A stretch of 64,000 nt of DNA from Tissierellales bacterium. Its GTDB lineage: Bacteria > Bacillota > Clostridia > Tissierellales > Sedimentibacteraceae. The notes below the pieces were generated by a model. The model was not told where the DNA came from. It did no database searches and saw only the letters and a list, made by a program, of their open reading frames with translations. The stretch is from the NCBI GenBank assembly GCA_018433765.1, contig JAHDQO010000013.1, positions 186,001 through 250,000 on the forward strand, in the 5' to 3' direction. Positions within the stretch are counted from its first letter, which is position 1. Each line of letters starts with the position of its first letter. The position numbers were made by a program, and so were the translations under genes. Positions 50,748 to 60,368 of this stretch are shown piece after piece.

Positions 50748-52109
50748 ATGGACTATAATCAGAAAAGAGAAATGATTCTTACCGGAAACATGTCAAGAAC
50801 AATAATTCAACTTTCTTTACCAATTATGTTTAACAATTTTATTCAAACAGTATACAATTTGACAGATACTTTTTGGGTTAGCAAAATAGGTGATACAGAA
50901 GTGGCCGCTATGACATTAGTTTGGCCTTTGATTTTTTTTATAATGTCACTAGCAATAGGAATATTTATGTCAAGCACTACTTTAATTTCACAATATATAG
51001 GAAATGATAATACTGCTGATGCAGCTGATGTGGCAGGACAGTCTATTTCTCTTGCAATAATAATTTCTGTTTTTGCAGGCTTATTAGGATATTTCCTTAC
51101 TCCTAGTTTAGTGTCTTTTATGGGAGGTACTGGCAAGTTATACACCTGTGGAGTTGATTTCATGCAAATAATGTACCTGGGTATGCCAACTATGTTTGTA
51201 TTCAACGCACATAACTGCATACGTCAAGGTTTAGGTGATACTGTAACTCCTATGAAATTTACTGTATTATCAGTAATTATGAATATTGTTTTAGATCCTA
51301 TATTTATCTTTTGTTTTGATTTAGGTATAAAAGGTGCTGCATATGCAACAGTGCTTTCAAGAGGTGTATTTGCTATAATAGCAGTATATGATCTTTTTGC
51401 AAAAGATTGTGGCTTATTTTTAACAACTAAGCATTTAAAGTTAAAAAAGAATGTGGTTTCTAATTTATTTAAGATTGGGATACCTTTATCTATAGGGCAG
51501 TCTACTGCATCATTAGGATTTACAGTTTTGAATTATTTTATTATTTCATTTGGGGAAAATACAATGGCCGCTTTTGGAATAGGAAACAGAATAAATTCTT
51601 TAGTACTTATGCCTGCAATGGGTATAGGTAGTGCATTAGCTACCATAGTTGGTCAAAATATGGGAGCGGATAATATTAAAAGGGCTAAAGAGGCTGTTAA
51701 AACTAGTGTACAATTGACAACGACACTTCTTGTAATAGGTTGCATTATTATGTTTCTTATTTCTGGTAATGTTATAGGAATATTTACAAAAAATCCAGAT
51801 GTTTTGGAGCAAGGAATAGCATATCTTAAGCTTATTTCACTTGGACTGCCGTTAATGGGATTTTTTCAAATATTTATTGGTACCTTTCAAGGATCAGGGC
51901 ATACTATTATGGCTATGATAGTTATGATGGGAAGACTATGGTTAATTAGGATACCTATGATATTACTTCTTAAAGAATATACTAATCTTGGTTCATACTG
52001 CGTATGGTATTCTATGGTATCAAGTAATGCAATAATATGCGTTGTAGGATTGTTACTTTATAAGTCAGGAAGATGGGAAAAGAAAGTTATAAAGAAAGAA
52101 GCTATATAA
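50748..52109 (+). CDS. MATE family efflux transporter
   Basis: A 453-aa multidrug/toxin exporter with twelve helices in two similar halves. Family signs are MFNNFIQTVYNLTDTFWVSK, GMPTMFVFNAHNCIRQGLGD and in the second half GIGNRINSLVLMPAMGIGSA. It expels cationic or other small compounds with Na+ or H+. A GAGG site lies 7 nt before the ATG. It is a single-gene unit with no regulator next to it. Confidence 0.93.
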   Translation: MDYNQKREMILTGNMSRTIIQLSLPIMFNNFIQTVYNLTDTFWVSKIGDTEVAAMTLVWPLIFFIMSLAIGIFMSSTTLISQYIGNDNTADAADVAGQSISLAIIISVFAGLLGYFLTPSLVSFMGGTGKLYTCGVDFMQIMYLGMPTMFVFNAHNCIRQGLGDTVTPMKFTVLSVIMNIVLDPIFIFCFDLGIKGAAYATVLSRGVFAIIAVYDLFAKDCGLFLTTKHLKLKKNVVSNLFKIGIPLSIGQSTASLGFTVLNYFIISFGENTMAAFGIGNRINSLVLMPAMGIGSALATIVGQNMGADNIKRAKEAVKTSVQLTTTLLVIGCIIMFLISGNVIGIFTKNPDVLEQGIAYLKLISLGLPLMGFFQIFIGTFQGSGHTIMAMIVMMGRLWLIRIPMILLLKEYTNLGSYCVWYSMVSSNAIICVVGLLLYKSGRWEKKVIKKEAI

Positions 52110-52467
52110 TAACATATCTTACCTTTTATATTTTTACATAAAATCTTTTTATTAATATTAAATTTTTTTAAGATATAGCTATTTAATTTCATATCCTTAA
52201 TAATCAAAAATTATCAATTTATAACTTAATATCTAAGTTTTATTAAATATGATAATTTTTTTATTATGTTATTATATAATATAGTATCATATACTTATTT
52301 TTCAATGTAAAAATAAAATTCTAAAATATAATTATGATAGTAACTTTTATTATAAACATATAGTATAGGTATAATTATTATGTTATTATAAAGAAGTAGT
52401 AATTAAATTTAAAAATTAAAAATGCAAAATTAAATTGAGATTTAAAACTATTATGGAGTTGGAAAAT
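52110..52467 (+). other. AT-rich intergenic stretch
   Basis: About 350 nt between the MATE gene and the GGDEF/EAL gene. No gene, clear terminator or c-di-GMP riboswitch was recognised; TATAAT-like strings are many because of base composition. Confidence 0.4.
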
Positions 52468-54087
52468 TTGCTGGAAAAGAAAATTGTATATAATATTAAA
52501 AATGGTGTATTATACATAGATGTTGATTACAATATTTTGCAATCAAGTAAGTATGCAGCTGAACTTGGAGGCTATAAAGAACCTAATCAAATTATAGGAC
52601 AGAAATGTTATAATGCATTTTTTGGATTAGATAAACCATGTTATGGTTGTCCAGCAGCACTTGCGATTAGTAGTAAAACATATTTTAGCAATGAAAAAAT
52701 GCTCATGAATAATGGCAAATATTATTCTATAAGAGTAATGCCTGATTTTGATAAAGATGGAAATGTAATAGGTATTATAGAAACATTTGACGATGTTACA
52801 TCAAAAATAAAAGAAGAAAATAGCTTGAAAAAAATAGCATATTTTGATGAACTTACTAATCTTCATAATAGAAATGCACTTTATAGAATGATAGATAAAA
52901 AAAAAGAAAGTAAATGGGCATTAATTTTAATAGATTTAGACGATTTTAGAAGTATAAATGATAAATCAGGATATGATTTTGGAGATAAATTTTTAAAAGC
53001 TTTTTCACAAAAATTAAGTGAAGAGATTGGTAATAAAGGTACTATAGGCAGGCTTGGTGGAGATGAATTTTTAATAATTTTAGATTGTGATAGAGAAGAA
53101 ACAGAGATCATAATAAAGAAATTGTATAAAAAATTAGAAGATCCAATTGAATTTGAATGGAATAATATTTTTATTTCTTGCAGTATGGGTATTGCTTTAT
53201 ACCCTGACGATGCAAATAATAGAAGCAAATTATTAAAATATGCAGATTTAGCTTTATATCAATCAAAACAATTAGGCAAAAAAACTTATACATTTTATAG
53301 TGATGAAATACGTAAGAAATTTAATAGAAAACAAACAATTATAGAAACACTTAGAGAAGCTATTAGAAATGACAAAAGCGTAGAAATATATTATCAACCA
53401 ATAGTAGATATAAAGACAGGAAAAGTAAAAAAAATTGAGGCTTTGTCAAGATTAGAAAATGAAAAGTTAAAAGATATTTCTATAAGTGAGTTTATTTGTA
53501 TAGCTGAAGAAACTGGACTTATTATAGAATTAGGGGATATCATTTTTGAAAGAGTATGTGGCGATATATATGATTGGAACGAAAGAGGTTATAAAAATTT
53601 TGATGTTTCAATAAATTTGTCTATAGTTCAGTTAAAGAATAAGAATTTAATTAATAGAATATTATTATTAACTAATAAATATAAAATAGATAGAAGTAGA
53701 ATTAGTTTAGAAATAACCGAAACTGCTTTTTTGGATAATTTAGATGTTATTAAAGAACCTTTATCAAAGCTTTCGGAGTTAGGATATTCTTTTTCGGTAG
53801 ATGATTTGGGTTCAGGATATTCTTCTATTGATTACATAGTTAATTTACCTATAGATATAATAAAAATAGATAAAGATTATATTAATAGAATTAATGAAGA
53901 TAATGTTATAGCATTCCTAAAAACTATTAGATATTTTGCTTTTCTTACAAACAAAACAATTATAATAGAAGGTGTAGAAATTAAAGAGCAGTATCAAAAA
54001 CTAGAAGAGATGGGATTTAATTATATTCAGGGCTACTACTTTTATAAGCCCATGAATAAGAGGGAAATTGAAAAAATATTATCATAA
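52468..54087 (+). CDS. PAS-GGDEF-EAL cyclic-di-GMP protein
   Basis: A cytoplasmic protein of about 540 aa. A PAS-like domain (1-110) contains two Cys in KPCYGCPAAL, a possible metal or redox site. The GGDEF domain has the intact RLGGDEFLI and DELTNLHNRN start; the EAL domain has KIEALSRL, NLSIVQL, DDLGSGYSS and IIEGVE, all active-site regions of phosphodiesterases (DDLG where DDFG is usual). It could make or degrade c-di-GMP. Start is uncertain: a TTG at 52468 has GGAG 9 nt upstream, while an ATG at 52453 and a TTG at 52435 lack sites. No transmembrane helix is seen. Confidence 0.88.
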   Translation: MLEKKIVYNIKNGVLYIDVDYNILQSSKYAAELGGYKEPNQIIGQKCYNAFFGLDKPCYGCPAALAISSKTYFSNEKMLMNNGKYYSIRVMPDFDKDGNVIGIIETFDDVTSKIKEENSLKKIAYFDELTNLHNRNALYRMIDKKKESKWALILIDLDDFRSINDKSGYDFGDKFLKAFSQKLSEEIGNKGTIGRLGGDEFLIILDCDREETEIIIKKLYKKLEDPIEFEWNNIFISCSMGIALYPDDANNRSKLLKYADLALYQSKQLGKKTYTFYSDEIRKKFNRKQTIIETLREAIRNDKSVEIYYQPIVDIKTGKVKKIEALSRLENEKLKDISISEFICIAEETGLIIELGDIIFERVCGDIYDWNERGYKNFDVSINLSIVQLKNKNLINRILLLTNKYKIDRSRISLEITETAFLDNLDVIKEPLSKLSELGYSFSVDDLGSGYSSIDYIVNLPIDIIKIDKDYINRINEDNVIAFLKTIRYFAFLTNKTIIIEGVEIKEQYQKLEEMGFNYIQGYYFYKPMNKREIEKILS

Positions 54088-54246
54088 CTGCTTTACTAAT
54101 GTAAATAAGTTAAAACGATTAATAAAAGTACGATGAACTAACAACAGTGTGTAGAATTTGTATTAATTAGTAAATGTTAAAGAATAAAAATTGGTAAGTT
54201 TGAAGTGGTTTGTGAAACAATAGTAGATAATTAATGATAAGGATAG

Positions 54247-54726
54247 ATGATGGAATATAAAAAATATTTGAAGTTTGGCATATTAATACTTTTTATAATG
54301 TATATAATGACTGTATTATATATAGTTTTTTTAAAGCATAGATTTGTATTTGGAAGTTTAAATTATGATATACCATTTGAATTTTATTGGAAGCATAGTG
54401 TGAATTTAACACCTTTTAAAACAATAAAGGATTATATGGTATATGAAAATAATTTAAGCAATAATATTAAATATATAAATATTTTAGGAAACATATTTTT
54501 ATTTGTCCCTTTTGGGATAATACTTCCTACTTTAATAGATGGAAGATTTAAGTTTATTAGAACTTTATTTTATAGTTTTGTGTTTAGCTTAACTATAGAA
54601 ATGCTACAAATGATTTTTAGAATAGGTAGTTTTGATGTTGATGACATAATTTTGAATGTCTTTGGAGGTTTTGCTGGATATTTTATGTACATAATAATTA
54701 TTAGAATAAGAAGACTTCTCAATTAG
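54247..54726 (+). CDS. VanZ family membrane protein
   Basis: A 159-aa protein with four to five hydrophobic helices. The order NLTPFKTIKDY, NILGNIFLFVPFGIILP and FSLTIEMLQMIFRIGSFDVD, then DIILNVFGGFAGY is the VanZ signature. VanZ raises teicoplanin resistance in enterococci, but most relatives have no defined role. It precedes the LytM lipoprotein by 12 nt, so the pair may act on the cell envelope. Confidence 0.9.
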   Translation: MMEYKKYLKFGILILFIMYIMTVLYIVFLKHRFVFGSLNYDIPFEFYWKHSVNLTPFKTIKDYMVYENNLSNNIKYINILGNIFLFVPFGIILPTLIDGRFKFIRTLFYSFVFSLTIEMLQMIFRIGSFDVDDIILNVFGGFAGYFMYIIIIRIRRLLN

Positions 54727-54738
54727 GAGGAGATTGTT

Positions 54739-56313
54739 TTGAGAAAAATTTTATTATTAATTATTATACTTATGTTAATATTGTGCAGCTGTAGTGGTAA
54801 TATTAAAAATATTACAAAGATTGATTATGCAAGTCCTGTAGATTCGAGCATGCCTAAAATTAGTGAAGATAAAGATTTTATTAATCTCTTAGTTGATTCA
54901 ATAAATAACAGTTCTAAATTAGAAGAATATGACGACAATAAAGTTGGATATAATTACTTAATTAATTTGTATAAAGGTAACAAATCTACATTAAATTATA
55001 TTCTTCGTTTTATAAATGAAGAAAAACTAGTCTTATTTAAAGATAGCTCAGGTGAGTGGTTTAAAGTAAAAGATGAATATGCTGAAAATTTATTTCTAGA
55101 TGAAAGATTTTCAGATATTTATCCTAATAGTAAGCCGCCGGGAATGTTTATGTTTCTAAATGATAATATTTTAGAAACAAATATTTCATATGATTGGAGC
55201 TATAAAAGAATTAATAATTTATTTTATAATAAGAATTATATTTTTAATACTAAAAATAATAAAATAAATTTTACTTCCAAAGATAAATTAACAATTAAAT
55301 TCACACAGCAACCAGATGATTTAAAAATAAATGTTTATCATAATAATGAGATATTAAAAACAATAAAGTCTTTTGATGAGCTAAACCAATGCTTATCGAA
55401 AGATGGAGATTACAAATTTGAAGTAGAAGCTATCTGGAATCAAAATGACAATAAAGATTACTATGGTAGTTGTATATTGAGTAATTCTTTTACTGTAGAT
55501 ATGGATGCAAGTGTAAAAATATTATCTAAAAACAATTATCCTGGAGATATATTAATAACATTAGTTCAAAATTTAAATAAGGACGAAACTGTTAAATTAA
55601 GTACAGATGTAGTTAATGTTGAAGTACAAACTTATCCTTATGAAGACACAGATAGTCAGATAAGTTTTATGCCTATTAATATTTGGACTGCAACCGGTAC
55701 TTACAAATTAACGGCTGTTTATAATGAAGGTACTGAAAAAGAACGTATAGATACTATGACATTTGCAGTATCAAATAAAGATTTTCCAGTGCAGTATTTG
55801 AAGATTTCTGATGAGGTAAGTAACAGCACGAGAAATGATAAATCTTATGAAGAGTTTGCCAAATTTGTTAAATCGGAAAGAAGTAAATCATGCAATGAAA
55901 AATTATGGGAAGGTAAGTTTATTATGCCTTTAGAAGGTAGAATGACTACAGATTTCGGAGAAATAAGATATGTTAATGATGAAATAGATTCTTCAAGACA
56001 TTCCGGATTAGATATAGCAGCACCCTGCGGTACAGATGTAGCATCATCAAATTCTGGCAAGGTAGTGCTTGCGAAAGAACTTATATTAACTGGAAATACA
56101 ATAATAGTTGATCACGGACTTGGAATTTTTACTACATATTATCATCTTAATAGTATGAATGTTACCAAAGGAGATATGGTAGCAAAAGGTCAAATAATAG
56201 GAACAGTAGGGTCAACTGGCTTTTCTACGGGACCACATTTACATTTTTCAGTAAGCGTTTATAATTCATATGTAAATACACACCAAATCTTAGATGGAGA
56301 ATTTTTTAACTAA
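54739..56313 (+). CDS. M23 (LytM-type) endopeptidase lipoprotein
   Basis: A 524-aa envelope protein. A hydrophobic signal ends in a lipobox (LILC or LCSC; Cys16 or Cys18). A 350-residue region of unknown fold follows, with an Ig/beta-sandwich look around 180-350. The C-terminal M23 domain (about 390-520) keeps the zinc ligands: His and Asp in SRHSGLDIAAPCG, His-x-His in GPHLHFSV. It probably cuts peptidoglycan cross-links. The TTG start has AGGAGGAG 8 nt upstream. Confidence 0.88.
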   Translation: MRKILLLIIILMLILCSCSGNIKNITKIDYASPVDSSMPKISEDKDFINLLVDSINNSSKLEEYDDNKVGYNYLINLYKGNKSTLNYILRFINEEKLVLFKDSSGEWFKVKDEYAENLFLDERFSDIYPNSKPPGMFMFLNDNILETNISYDWSYKRINNLFYNKNYIFNTKNNKINFTSKDKLTIKFTQQPDDLKINVYHNNEILKTIKSFDELNQCLSKDGDYKFEVEAIWNQNDNKDYYGSCILSNSFTVDMDASVKILSKNNYPGDILITLVQNLNKDETVKLSTDVVNVEVQTYPYEDTDSQISFMPINIWTATGTYKLTAVYNEGTEKERIDTMTFAVSNKDFPVQYLKISDEVSNSTRNDKSYEEFAKFVKSERSKSCNEKLWEGKFIMPLEGRMTTDFGEIRYVNDEIDSSRHSGLDIAAPCGTDVASSNSGKVVLAKELILTGNTIIVDHGLGIFTTYYHLNSMNVTKGDMVAKGQIIGTVGSTGFSTGPHLHFSVSVYNSYVNTHQILDGEFFN

Positions 56314-56375
56314 AAATTTTTTGCTTTTTCTATAGAAAAATGGTTAAATCATAAAATATTGGGTAAAAGAGTATT

Positions 56376-56470
56376 AAGGCTAAGGCTAAGATTGTGGAGC
56401 AATAAAAGAAAATTAGAGAAGACAAAGGTAGAAAAATGTAAAAAAAAAACACAATCTTAGTTTTAACCTT
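56376..56470. repeat. Long imperfect inverted repeat
   Basis: AAGGCTAAGGCTAAGATTGTG (56376-56396) can pair with CACAATCTTAGTTTTAACCTT (56450-56470), 17 of 21 positions, around a 53-nt A-rich loop. It sits between the LytM and thioesterase genes. It could be a stable RNA stem, a terminator variant or a small mobile remnant. Confidence 0.5.
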
Positions 56471-56539
56471 TTATATTTTATAGTATAATTAAAAGTATAC
56501 AAATAGACAAGACTAATTGTTTATGTTAAAGGAGAAATT

Positions 56540-57298
56540 ATGGCTGGTATAAAAACAGAAAAAGATTATAATATACACAGTTTTGATGTTAACTATAGAT
56601 ATGAATTGCTTCCAACTAGGTTAATAAGTTTTTTTCAAGATATAGCTATGTGGCAGTCAGAGAAGATTGGAATAGGAAATAAATTTTTGATAAAAAATAA
56701 TTTATCATGGGTGATAATTAGGTATAATATTAAAATTTATAAATATCCTAAGTATATGGATACAATAAGAATGCAAACATATCCTTTATATAATAGAAAA
56801 TTATATGCATATAGAAAATTTAAAACATTTGATAAATCAGGAGAAATCATTAATGAAGTAGATTCAGCATGGATACTTTTAGATAGTGAAAGTCGCAAGC
56901 CTCGTATAATGACTGATGAAATGATAAATGCTTATGAATACAATGATGAAAATGATGATAAGTTAAAGTTTGACAATATAGATATATTGACAGATTACGA
57001 TATAGTAAGAAAATTTAAAGTAAGGTATAGTGACATTGATAGTAACAGACATGTTAACAATACTGTATATGTTTCATGGTCAATTGAAACAATGCCGAAA
57101 GAAAGTGTAATCAACTTTGAATTAAATAATATAGAAATCTTATTTAAAAAAGAAGCTTTGTATGAAGATAAGGTAATTGTAAAGACTAAATTATATGAAG
57201 AGAATGATGAAACTATAACAGCCGTTCATAATATTGTTAATAATCAAGACGGAAAAATGCTATGTTTGTTAAGGACTAAATGGAGAAAAATTTATTAA
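56540..57298 (+). CDS. Acyl-ACP thioesterase
   Basis: A 252-aa double-hotdog thioesterase of the bacterial FatA/FatB-like family. The N-terminal half has FQDIAMWQSEKIGIG and SWVIIRYNIKIYKYPKY; the second half carries the Asn/His active-site region DIDSNRHVNNTVYVSW. It releases free fatty acids from acyl carrier protein. Length is normal. AAAGGAG precedes the ATG. The mosaic repeat begins 28 nt after its stop. Confidence 0.9.
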   Translation: MAGIKTEKDYNIHSFDVNYRYELLPTRLISFFQDIAMWQSEKIGIGNKFLIKNNLSWVIIRYNIKIYKYPKYMDTIRMQTYPLYNRKLYAYRKFKTFDKSGEIINEVDSAWILLDSESRKPRIMTDEMINAYEYNDENDDKLKFDNIDILTDYDIVRKFKVRYSDIDSNRHVNNTVYVSWSIETMPKESVINFELNNIEILFKKEALYEDKVIVKTKLYEENDETITAVHNIVNNQDGKMLCLLRTKWRKIY

Positions 57299-57325
57299 GA
57301 TAAAAGTTAAAGGAGAACGAAAGAT

Positions 57326-57480
57326 GATTAACTAGTAACGAGTAATGAGAAATGAGTAACGAGTAACATGGTAGTTTTACTACCGTAAAACATAGTGAAA
57401 TGAGAAATGAGAATTAATGGTAGTTTTACTACCGTAAAACTTAAACCTTGTTCCTAGTTAATCGTTTTTCGTTACTCATT
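57326..57480. repeat. Mosaic repeat element, copy A (two palindromic units)
   Basis: Bounded by GATTAACTAG (57326) and CTAGTTAATC (57454). It holds two copies of the palindrome GTTTTACTACCGTAAAAC (57374-57391, 57423-57440) and heptamer-like GAGTAAC/GAGAAAT runs. Its last 38 nt (57443-57480) match 61176-61213 in inverted orientation with one mismatch, so it is an inverted relative of the array beside recD2. Confidence 0.85.
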
Positions 57481-57528
57481 TATTAAAAACACTATCAACT
57501 ATCAATTGTATACTAAGGGAGGTAGAAC

Positions 57529-57972
57529 ATGGAAATAACAGATTATATATGGATTATTGTAGCGATTGCTAGTGCAATAATAGAAGGAGCTACATTAGGT
57601 CTTACTACAATATGGTTTGCTTTTGGAGCTATATTTGCGTGGATTGCACAGCTAATTGGGTTAAATCAAACAATTCAAATTGTCGTGTTCTTAATTTCAT
57701 CAACAATTTTAATAATTTTTACACGACCTATAGCTATAAAGTACTTAAAAATTGGCAAAGTAAGAACTAATGCTGACAAATATATAGGTGGAAGTGGAAT
57801 TGTAATAGAAAAAATAGTTAATATAAATAACAAAGGACAAGTAAAAGTAAATGGACAAATATGGTCAGCTAAGTCACTTAACAATGAGGACATTGAAAAA
57901 GACACAGTTGTTTTAATTAAAGATATAAAAGGTGTAAAGCTCATTGTTGAAAAGATAAATAATTTAAATTAA
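57529..57972 (+). CDS. NfeD-like membrane protein
   Basis: A 147-aa protein with three helices (about 7-25, 28-45, 48-66) and a C-terminal OB-fold domain (about 80-147: GGSGIVIEKIVNINNKGQVK, QIWSAKS). This is the short NfeD form always found with SPFH/flotillin-type partners; the next gene, 14 nt on, is such a partner. The pair is thought to organise membrane microdomains. Confidence 0.88.
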   Translation: MEITDYIWIIVAIASAIIEGATLGLTTIWFAFGAIFAWIAQLIGLNQTIQIVVFLISSTILIIFTRPIAIKYLKIGKVRTNADKYIGGSGIVIEKIVNINNKGQVKVNGQIWSAKSLNNEDIEKDTVVLIKDIKGVKLIVEKINNLN

Positions 57973-57986
57973 GGAGGTAATTATTT

Positions 57987-58913
57987 ATGGGAGAATTAGG
58001 TTTTATAATCTTATTTGCTGCAATAGTTATTATTGCTATTTTAAATATTAAAGTAGTACCACAAGCATATGCATATGTAGTTGAAAGATTAGGTGCATAT
58101 CAAGCTACTTGGAATGTAGGTCTTCATATAAAAATTCCATTAATAGATAGGATAGCAAGAAGAGTTTCTTTAAAAGAGCAGGTAGTTGATTTTCCACCTC
58201 AGCCAGTTATAACAAAAGATAATGTTACTATGCAGATTGATACAGTAGTATTCTTTCAAATAACTGATCCTAAAGCTTTCACATACGGTGTTGATCACCC
58301 TATTGCTGCTATAGAAAATCTAACAGCAACAACACTTAGAAATATTATTGGAGACTTGGAACTTGATGAAACTCTTACTTCAAGAGAACTTATTAATACT
58401 AGAATGCGAAGTATACTTGATGAAGCTACAGATCCTTGGGGTATAAAAGTTAATAGAGTAGAACTTAAGAACATAATGCCGCCGTCTGAAATCCAAGATG
58501 CAATGGAAAAACAAATGAAAGCTGAAAGACAAAGAAGAGAATCTATTCTTAGAGCCGAAGGTGAAAAGAAATCAGCTATTCTTGTTTCAGAAGGTAAGAA
58601 GCAATCAGCAATACTTGAAGCTGAAGCTGAAAAACAAGCAGCAATACTTAGAGCTGAAGCTAAGAGAGAAGCTACTATTAAAGAAGCAGAAGGTCAAGCA
58701 GAAGCTATATTGAAAGTACAACAAGCTACAGCAGAAGGTATTAGATTAATAAGAGAATCTGAACCAAATAAAGAAGTTATTTCACTCAAGAGCCTTGAAG
58801 CATTCACAAAAGCAGCTGATGGTAAAGCTACTAAAATCATTATTCCATCAGAAATACAAGGAATTGCAGGTTTAGCAACTTCATTTAAAGAAATAATAAA
58901 AGAAGATAAGTAA
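57987..58913 (+). CDS. SPFH/band-7 (stomatin-like) membrane protein
   Basis: A 308-aa protein with an N-terminal helix, a band-7 domain (VPQAYAYVVERLGAYQATWN; DTVVFFQITDPKAFTYGV), then a long Ala/Glu/Lys helix (about 180-255: RAEGEKKSAILVSEGKKQSA) typical of QmcA/stomatin oligomerisation, and a C-terminal end. It forms large oligomers on the membrane. Partner NfeD gene is directly upstream; AAGGAGG precedes the ATG. Confidence 0.93.
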   Translation: MGELGFIILFAAIVIIAILNIKVVPQAYAYVVERLGAYQATWNVGLHIKIPLIDRIARRVSLKEQVVDFPPQPVITKDNVTMQIDTVVFFQITDPKAFTYGVDHPIAAIENLTATTLRNIIGDLELDETLTSRELINTRMRSILDEATDPWGIKVNRVELKNIMPPSEIQDAMEKQMKAERQRRESILRAEGEKKSAILVSEGKKQSAILEAEAEKQAAILRAEAKREATIKEAEGQAEAILKVQQATAEGIRLIRESEPNKEVISLKSLEAFTKAADGKATKIIIPSEIQGIAGLATSFKEIIKEDK

Positions 58914-58940
58914 AATAACCACCCGCGGGTGGTTATTTTT
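58912..58940. terminator. Intrinsic terminator, perfect palindrome
   Basis: AAAATAACCACC-CGCG-GGTGGTTATTTTT is perfectly symmetrical with A and T tails. It begins at the SPFH stop codon and could also serve the convergent DUF5317 gene. Confidence 0.9.
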
Positions 58941-58965
58941 TTCTGTGTATTTCCGTGGTTAATTT

Positions 58966-59559
58966 TCAATTTTTAAACATTCCTTTAGCAAATTTTAATT
59001 TTCCTTTACCTTTTATAAATCTGTCGGACATTACAGATTGAATAAATAGGATAATTCCTAGTGCTATAACTATGTCTCCTATACTGATTATAAGATCATT
59101 TACAAAAGGCATATTAATATAAATTGTATTTCCTAAGAAGCTTAATTTAGCTTCTTCTAATGGAATGAAAAACTTAATTTCATTATTTATAAGATGTTGA
59201 TAGAATTCATTGCCATAAGTTAATTTTACTGCATTACTGTTTATAGGAAATCTAAAATTGTTAGCAGCAAAACAAACAAAATTGATTGCTAAACCTGATA
59301 TTATTAATATAAAATATCTAGAATGAATATTAATAATTAAACCGACTAAAATTAAAATATATGATGAAGTTAGCATAATAGTGTAGTAGTTTGTATTATA
59401 TTCAAAAACTCCTAAGTTCATTATTATTATTCCTATATGCAAAATAATGGCAAGTAAAAATAAAAATGAACCCTTTAAATTAATATATTTTAATCGTGAA
59501 ATCTTTCCACCTCTAACTAATCCAATTATAATTCCTAATAGTACAGCTTCAATTATCAA
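58966..59559 (-). CDS. DUF5317 family membrane protein
   Basis: A 197-aa protein with about five helices. The segment FRFPINSNAVKL followed by FLGNTIYINMPFVNDLIISI and GDIVIALGIILFIQ is the DUF5317 pattern. No function is known. The start is a TTG 6 nt after AGGAGG. Confidence 0.72.
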   Translation of the reverse strand: MIIEAVLLGIIIGLVRGGKISRLKYINLKGSFLFLLAIILHIGIIIMNLGVFEYNTNYYTIMLTSSYILILVGLIINIHSRYFILIISGLAINFVCFAANNFRFPINSNAVKLTYGNEFYQHLINNEIKFFIPLEEAKLSFLGNTIYINMPFVNDLIISIGDIVIALGIILFIQSVMSDRFIKGKGKLKFAKGMFKN

Positions 59560-59655
59560 TTGTATCCTCCTGTTTAAGATTAAAGTTATTATACCATAAC
59601 TTAATCATTATTATGTACTATTATAATTCTATAGTAAAAGGTAAAATTATGCAAT

Positions 59656-59687
59656 AAAAAATATGCTGTTTTTACAGCATATTTTTT
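59656..59687. terminator. Hairpin after hpf gene
   Basis: AATATGCTG pairs with CAGCATATT with A and T runs on both sides. It lies 6 nt beyond the hpf stop and ahead of DUF5317. Confidence 0.85.
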
Positions 59688-59692
59688 ATTTT

Positions 59693-60220
59693 TTATAATA
59701 ATTCTGGTTCAATTAAACCATATTGATTGTCTTTTCTTTTATATAAGACATTAACCTCATCAGATTCTGAATTTAAGAATACGAAGAAATTATGTCTAAG
59801 TAGATTCATTTGCAATACTGCTTCTTCTATATTCATTGGTTTTATTGCAAATCTTTTTGTCTTTACTATTTTGGGTGAATCTTCCTCATATAAAGGTTCG
59901 ATGTTTTCAAATTTTATTGATTCTTTTGAATGCTTTTTGTTTTGCAACTTAGTTTTATACTTTCTAATCTGCCTTTCTAGTACATCAACTGCTTTATCGA
60001 TTGAGTAATACATATCATTAGTAATCTCTTCAGCTCTAAGTATTGTTCCGTTGAAAGGTATAGTTATTTCTACAATTTGCCTTAATTTTTCTACGTGTAA
60101 AACTACTTTTGCTTCAACATCCTTGTAAAAATATTTGTTAAGTTTGCCAATCTTTTTTTCTGCGGCTTCTTTTAATGAGTCTGTTACATTTAAGTTCTTA
60201 CCATAAACATTAATTTTCAT
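59693..60220 (-). CDS. hpf: Ribosome hibernation promoting factor, long form
   Basis: A 175-aa long-form HPF. The N-terminal domain (1-100; MKINVYGKNLNVTDSLKEAA, RAEEITNDMYYSIDKAVD) binds the 30S decoding region; the C-terminal domain (120-175; VKTKRFAIKPMNIEEAVLQM, LRHNFFVFLNSESDEVNVLY) drives 100S dimer formation. A GAAGGAG site precedes the ATG. Single-gene unit. Confidence 0.95.
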   Translation of the reverse strand: MKINVYGKNLNVTDSLKEAAEKKIGKLNKYFYKDVEAKVVLHVEKLRQIVEITIPFNGTILRAEEITNDMYYSIDKAVDVLERQIRKYKTKLQNKKHSKESIKFENIEPLYEEDSPKIVKTKRFAIKPMNIEEAVLQMNLLRHNFFVFLNSESDEVNVLYKRKDNQYGLIEPELL

Positions 60221-60368
60221 GTAATCAACTCCTTCTGAGTATTTTTTATGATTAATATATATTTATATATATATAATACCCAAATCTATGTTATTGAAAC
60301 ATATTTTAAGAAAGATATTAAACACTACTAATAATTATAAACTATAAATTCTCAACTATCAATTATAA

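Noticed and set aside
57361-57391. Intrinsic terminator for the thioesterase gene
   Set aside because: The GTTTTAC palindrome lacks a following T-tract and is a member of the dispersed repeat, so a terminator role is not claimed.
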